Assembly (NCBI GenBank): GCA_000499405.2
Contig: HG738139.1
Coordinates: 7,402,616 to 7,466,615, forward strand
From: Onchocerca volvulus
Taxonomy: Eukaryota > Nematoda > Chromadorea > Rhabditida > Onchocercidae
DNA length: 64,000 nucleotides
Direction of reading: 5' to 3'
Shown: positions 63,601-64,000 of the stretch, one piece after another
Layout: each line of letters starts with the position of its first letter
How positions within the stretch are numbered: position 1 is the first letter of the stretch
Program-made: the position numbers and the translations under genes
Notes under the pieces: generated by a model
The model's input: only the letters and a program-made list of their open reading frames with translations
Told to the model about the DNA's origin: nothing
Databases searched by the model: none

Positions 63601-64000
63601 TATTAGTCTTCAAATTGTTGACAAAGATTGTTGCTCAGCCAAATTTCGATAGCTATCTAAAACAAGTATCTGTCACATGTCCAAATAAGTTACTATTATG
63701 TGGATAAGCTTTCACAATCTCTTTTATTTCAGACTTTCTTTAATGCTTTTCCATGATCCTACCTATGTTAACATATCTGATATATTAAAGAAATCAGATG
63801 AGAACTCAGTTTCAAAAAATTTCGGTAATTTTAATACTCAGGAACGGAAAATCAATCTAAATATTGAGAGTAGAATTTATTAATTTCACAAAATAATTAG
63901 GTTTCAACGTGGCTGTACTTCTTACAAATCTCAAAGAGCACATCACGAGTGATCCACGTCTGGAAAAAATAATCAAACAAGCCAGCAGTTTGTTAGAGTA
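20572..64000 (+). CDS. unc-68: Ryanodine receptor UNC-68 (ER/SR Ca2+ release channel), N-terminal ~4,317 residues; 3' end outside window
   Basis: A giant tetrameric Ca2+-release channel of muscle sarcoplasmic reticulum and neuronal ER. I followed 91 exons with matching phases; domain blocks are listed separately. Order: N-terminal Ins145/MIR domains, RIH, SPRY1, RyR repeats 1-2, SPRY2, variable linker, SPRY3, solenoid, RyR repeats 3-4, calmodulin-binding segment, RIH-associated domain, two EF-hands. The start [20 protein letters not shown] resembles the acidic N terminus of UNC-68. The family is about 5,000 residues, so the last part, with the transmembrane pore, lies beyond 64000. Notable: a GC-AG intron at 23752, a repeat-bounded element in intron 16, tandem donors after exon 31, and mutually exclusive exons for the calmodulin-binding segment. 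Long introns (over 0.7 kb) include 21153-21931, 25836-27137, 31994-33005, 33414-34584, 34707-36505, 46315-47298 and 55361-57357; outside the listed elements I see nothing recognisable in them. Confidence 0.95.
24790..27271 (+). CDS. unc-68: unc-68 exons 13-17: first RIH domain (residues ~424-650)
   Basis: Exons 24790-24911, 25061-25218, 25476-25620, 25717-25835, 27138-27271. RyR and IP3R homology helices: [54 protein letters not shown] and [18 protein letters not shown]. The 1.3-kb intron between exons 16 and 17 contains the inverted-repeat element described below. Confidence 0.93.
26013..26140 (+). repeat. Left terminal inverted repeat of the intron-16 element
   Basis: Contains TGTTCGTTTGTTC, ATCACCGAAGGTCC and TTGCTTTGAAATTTCG, each with an inverted counterpart at 26974-27101. 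A 12-bp palindrome, ACTGGATCCAGT, lies just outside at 25995-26006. Confidence 0.65.
26284..26760 (-). pseudogene. Decayed Arg-rich reading frame inside the intron-16 element
   Basis: An open minus-strand frame (26622 down to 26284) continues upstream in the same frame past a TAG stop at 26632-26634. Above the stop it reads [19 protein letters not shown] and below it [15 protein letters not shown]. The R-Q-A-R-L-E repetition resembles the charged N-terminal repeats of some Helitron-type and related invertebrate transposon proteins, but there is no catalytic domain. Best regarded as a transposon-protein remnant; the family assignment is a guess. Confidence 0.4.
26974..27101 (-). repeat. Right terminal inverted repeat of the intron-16 element
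   Basis: Read on the minus strand it gives AGTCTATATGAATAAAATG, then TTGCTTCGAAATTTTG and CGCATGTTTCTACAC, parallel to the left repeat. The plus-strand frame 26845-27060 overlaps it and is not considered a gene. Confidence 0.65.
27974..28745 (+). CDS. unc-68: unc-68 exons 18-20: SPRY1 (residues ~650-791)
   Basis: Exons 27974-28144, 28383-28450, 28562-28745. SPRY signatures: [61 protein letters not shown] and [13 protein letters not shown]. In RyRs the SPRY domains make inter-domain contacts in the cytosolic shell. The loop after GFDGQ ([12 protein letters not shown]) is shorter than in vertebrates. Confidence 0.92.
28941..30584 (+). CDS. unc-68: unc-68 exons 21-25: RyR repeats 1 and 2 (residues ~791-1062)
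   Basis: Exons 28941-29253, 29525-29628, 29764-29841, 30043-30202, 30425-30584. Repeat 1 carries [15 protein letters not shown]...[18 protein letters not shown]; repeat 2 carries [14 protein letters not shown]...GWTFGLNE...[10 protein letters not shown]. This L-A-x-N-x-H-x-x-W pattern is the signature of RYDR_ITPR repeats. The acceptor of exon 25 (TTGTTAAG, before FLNMNQKRT) is weak, and its first residues are uncertain. Confidence 0.9.
30765..31993 (+). CDS. unc-68: unc-68 exons 26-29: SPRY2 (residues ~1063-1278)
   Basis: Exons 30765-30963, 31138-31270, 31468-31640, 31852-31993. Motifs: [69 protein letters not shown] and [12 protein letters not shown], followed by the short [10 protein letters not shown] segment typical of RyRs. 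Confidence 0.92.
32182..32231. repeat. Duplicated (TA)n microsatellite in unc-68 intron 29
   Basis: Two adjacent copies of AAGTATAATGTTATATATA followed by TA repeats, a tandem duplication of a unit of about 25 nt. Slippage-type repeat inside the intron; no gene content. Confidence 0.7.
33006..37672 (+). CDS. unc-68: unc-68 exons 30-35: variable linker between SPRY2 and SPRY3 (residues ~1279-1520)
   Basis: Exons 33006-33103, 33290-33413, 34585-34706, 36506-36604, 37050-37144, 37485-37672. The first exon still resembles the family ([10 protein letters not shown]). The rest is polar and poorly conserved, as expected for the divergent region between SPRY2 and SPRY3. Phases are consistent but assignments here rest mainly on splice signals. 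Exon 31 ends at tandem donors AAG|GTAAACAAG|GTAATT, which would add or omit VNK. Introns here are long (1.2 kb and 1.8 kb). Confidence 0.8.
37793..38734 (+). CDS. unc-68: unc-68 exons 36-38: SPRY3 (residues ~1521-1663)
   Basis: Exons 37793-37965, 38294-38462, 38648-38734. Motifs: [40 protein letters not shown] and FPAAF-like [19 protein letters not shown]. The spacing matches the third SPRY domain of RyRs. Confidence 0.9.
39060..43234 (+). CDS. unc-68: unc-68 exons 39-49: junctional solenoid (residues ~1664-2218)
   Basis: Exons 39060-39222, 39610-39840, 40091-40358, 41050-41202, 41410-41525, 41676-41732, 41827-41995, 42123-42207, 42358-42473, 42813-43004, 43120-43234. RyR strings: [105 protein letters not shown] and [11 protein letters not shown]. 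The long acidic insert of vertebrate RyR1 is absent; exon 44 is only 57 nt. Confidence 0.9.
43669..48744 (+). CDS. unc-68: unc-68 exons 50-61: second RIH-type region (residues ~2219-2818)
   Basis: Exons 43669-43817, 44072-44255, 44648-44792, 44902-45020, 45241-45456, 45759-45847, 45987-46110, 46188-46314, 47299-47450, 47828-47968, 48158-48328, 48561-48744. Motifs: [104 protein letters not shown] and [17 protein letters not shown]. In mammalian RyRs this helical region is a hot spot for gain-of-function mutations. Confidence 0.92.
48990..51006 (+). CDS. unc-68: unc-68 exons 62-67: RyR repeats 3 and 4 (residues ~2819-3113)
   Basis: Exons 48990-49180, 49495-49584, 49824-49956, 50310-50422, 50530-50675, 50796-51006. 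Repeat 3: [16 protein letters not shown]...GWNYGE...THPRLKPF. Repeat 4: [16 protein letters not shown]...[19 protein letters not shown]. In mammals the loop here holds the PKA/CaMKII phosphorylation site; the loop TSIENFNPRP is short here. Exon 64 has two possible donors 4 nt apart; only the first (49956) keeps frame. Confidence 0.92.
51094..55360 (+). CDS. unc-68: unc-68 exons 68-78: central helical solenoid (residues ~3114-3719)
   Basis: Exons 51094-51209, 52011-52121, 52229-52470, 52606-52714, 52860-52996, 53274-53460, 53788-54079, 54312-54452, 54629-54775, 54869-55057, 55214-55360. RyR strings: [10 protein letters not shown]...[79 protein letters not shown] and [18 protein letters not shown]. 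It ends in phase 0 just before the alternative exon pair. Confidence 0.92.
51463..51735 (-). other. Gln-rich minus-strand frame with hairpin in unc-68 intron 68; not recognised
   Basis: A 90-codon minus-strand frame inside the 801-nt intron 68, including [16 protein letters not shown] and basic stretches. It contains a 15-bp inverted repeat with one mismatch (51683-51697 against 51709-51723). GC content looks higher than in neighbouring intron DNA. It could be a repeat-family fragment, an inserted element or chance; no known protein family is recognised. Confidence 0.25.
57358..57470 (+). CDS. unc-68: unc-68 alternative exon 79A: canonical calmodulin-binding segment
   Basis: 113 nt, phase 0 in and phase 2 out, residues 3720-3757. 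The peptide has W at 3731 followed by [18 protein letters not shown], then IPLYGIP. It corresponds to the mammalian RyR1 segment 3614-3643, which binds Ca2+-calmodulin and apo-calmodulin. The Trp and Phe anchors, 17 positions apart inclusive (W3731, F3747), and the adjacent reactive-type Cys (C3746) are all present. It joins exon 80 to read PRHRAINFF, matching the conserved LPTHRA of vertebrate RyRs. This is therefore the canonical form. Confidence 0.9.
57832..57844 (+). promoter_or_regulatory. unc-68: Tandem TGCATG splicing element between exons 79A and 79B
   Basis: TGCATGGTGCATG contains two overlapping-spaced UGCAUG motifs, the binding site of FOX-1/ASD-1/RBFOX proteins. Its first nine bases match the C. 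elegans egl-15 composite site UGCAUGGUGUGC bound by ASD-1 with SUP-12. A further TGCATG lies at 58045-58050, still upstream of 79B and followed by AGTGTTTG. Others lie in the flanking introns (56597-56602, 58842-58847). The hexamer also occurs elsewhere in the window, so function is inferred. Confidence 0.45.
58045..58050 (+). promoter_or_regulatory. unc-68: TGCATG site upstream of exon 79B
   Basis: Third TGCATG in the 897-nt intron between the alternative exons, 318 nt before 79B, followed closely by a GTG-containing stretch. Candidate FOX-1/ASD-1 site. Confidence 0.4.
58368..58477 (+). CDS. unc-68: unc-68 alternative exon 79B: diverged copy of the calmodulin-binding segment
   Basis: 110 nt with acceptor TTTTACCACAG and donor AC|GTAAGC; phase 0 in and phase 2 out, exactly as 79A. 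It encodes [10 protein letters not shown], then [20 protein letters not shown] and HLYRTE. The alignment with 79A is evident: W, L five positions later, and QRKR in register. The positions equivalent to RyR1 C3635 and F3636 are Leu and Ile, and the conserved MxPLYxxP is lost. Using both exons shifts frame to a TAA within this exon, and using neither also breaks frame. I infer a mutually exclusive exon; transcripts are needed for proof. Confidence 0.75.
59651..62637 (+). CDS. unc-68: unc-68 exons 80-88: core solenoid and RIH-associated domain (residues ~3757-4177)
   Basis: Exons 59651-59744, 60171-60247, 60388-60473, 60529-60713, 60885-61064, 61480-61593, 61675-61795, 62049-62266, 62451-62637. 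RyR strings: [55 protein letters not shown] and [19 protein letters not shown] (RIH-associated domain, about 4003-4177). An acidic stretch [16 protein letters not shown] occupies the usual place. Exons 81-82 lie in the divergent linker after HRAINFF and are assigned mainly by phase. Confidence 0.92.
62862..64000 (+). CDS. unc-68: unc-68 exons 89-91: EF-hand pair, running off the window (residues ~4178-4317)
   Basis: Exons 62862-63078, 63439-63542, and 63901 to the window end. RyR motifs: [53 protein letters not shown]1 loop [12 protein letters not shown] (4226-4237; 63005-63040) and EF2 loop [12 protein letters not shown] (4261-4272; 63470-63505) both have Asp at position 1, Gly at 6 and Glu at 12. 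Vertebrate RyR loops are degenerate at several of these positions. The pair should bind Ca2+ and modulate gating. The exon continues past 64000. Confidence 0.93.

Noticed and set aside
1..64000. tRNA genes, rRNA, CRISPR arrays, bacterial operon signals
   Set aside because: No cloverleaf with A- and B-box sequences was found by eye, and the repeats present are simple or inverted repeats, not spaced arrays.

Overview
The window is eukaryotic nuclear DNA: AT-rich, with many short exons, introns that start GT (rarely GC) and end in a TTTTCAG-like acceptor, and intron-rich genes all on the plus strand. Protein similarity and intron style point to a nematode, probably a clade III (spirurid/filarial-like) worm; the species call is inference. 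No RNA gene, CRISPR array or bacterial feature was seen. LAYOUT. (1) 1-5915: 3' part of a Rho guanine-nucleotide exchange factor of the ARHGEF10/ARHGEF17 type. The window opens inside its PH domain, which carries a helical insertion, and runs through the C-terminal WD40-like propeller to a stop at 5913-5915. (2) 7484-8631, perhaps to 9831: an unrecognised Cys/His-rich hypothetical gene whose last exon contains a perfect 29-bp inverted repeat. (3) 11466-17099: a complete SLX4 (nematode HIM-18) Holliday-junction nuclease scaffold, 898 codons in 13 exons, with two UBZ4 fingers, BTB, SAP and the C-terminal SLX1-binding domain. (4) 17100-20521: intergenic DNA with two 10-bp hairpins and a TG-rich tract. 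(5) 20572-64000: the ryanodine receptor gene unc-68. I traced 91 exons in phase, about 4,317 residues, from the initiator Met through the EF-hands; the pore-forming C terminus lies beyond the window. HIGHLIGHTS. The unc-68 calmodulin-binding segment is encoded by two alternative exons (57358-57470 and 58368-58477). Both start in phase 0 and end in phase 2, so exactly one can be used. The second keeps the Trp and QRKR core but replaces the Cys and Phe equivalent to mammalian RyR1 C3635 and F3636. Three TGCATG (FOX-1/ASD-1-type) sites lie between the exons; one resembles the ASD-1/SUP-12 composite site of C. elegans egl-15. Other points are a 1.1-kb element with long inverted repeats in unc-68 intron 16, two GC-AG introns, and a 30-nt microexon in the RhoGEF flanked by 31- and 32-nt introns. 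HOW THE GENES RELATE. The neighbours have unrelated roles (Rho signalling, DNA repair and meiosis, Ca2+ release), and nothing suggests an operon: the gaps are 1.5 kb or more. Exon borders were set by eye from reading frame, splice consensus and family similarity. Most are phase-consistent but none is confirmed by transcripts.
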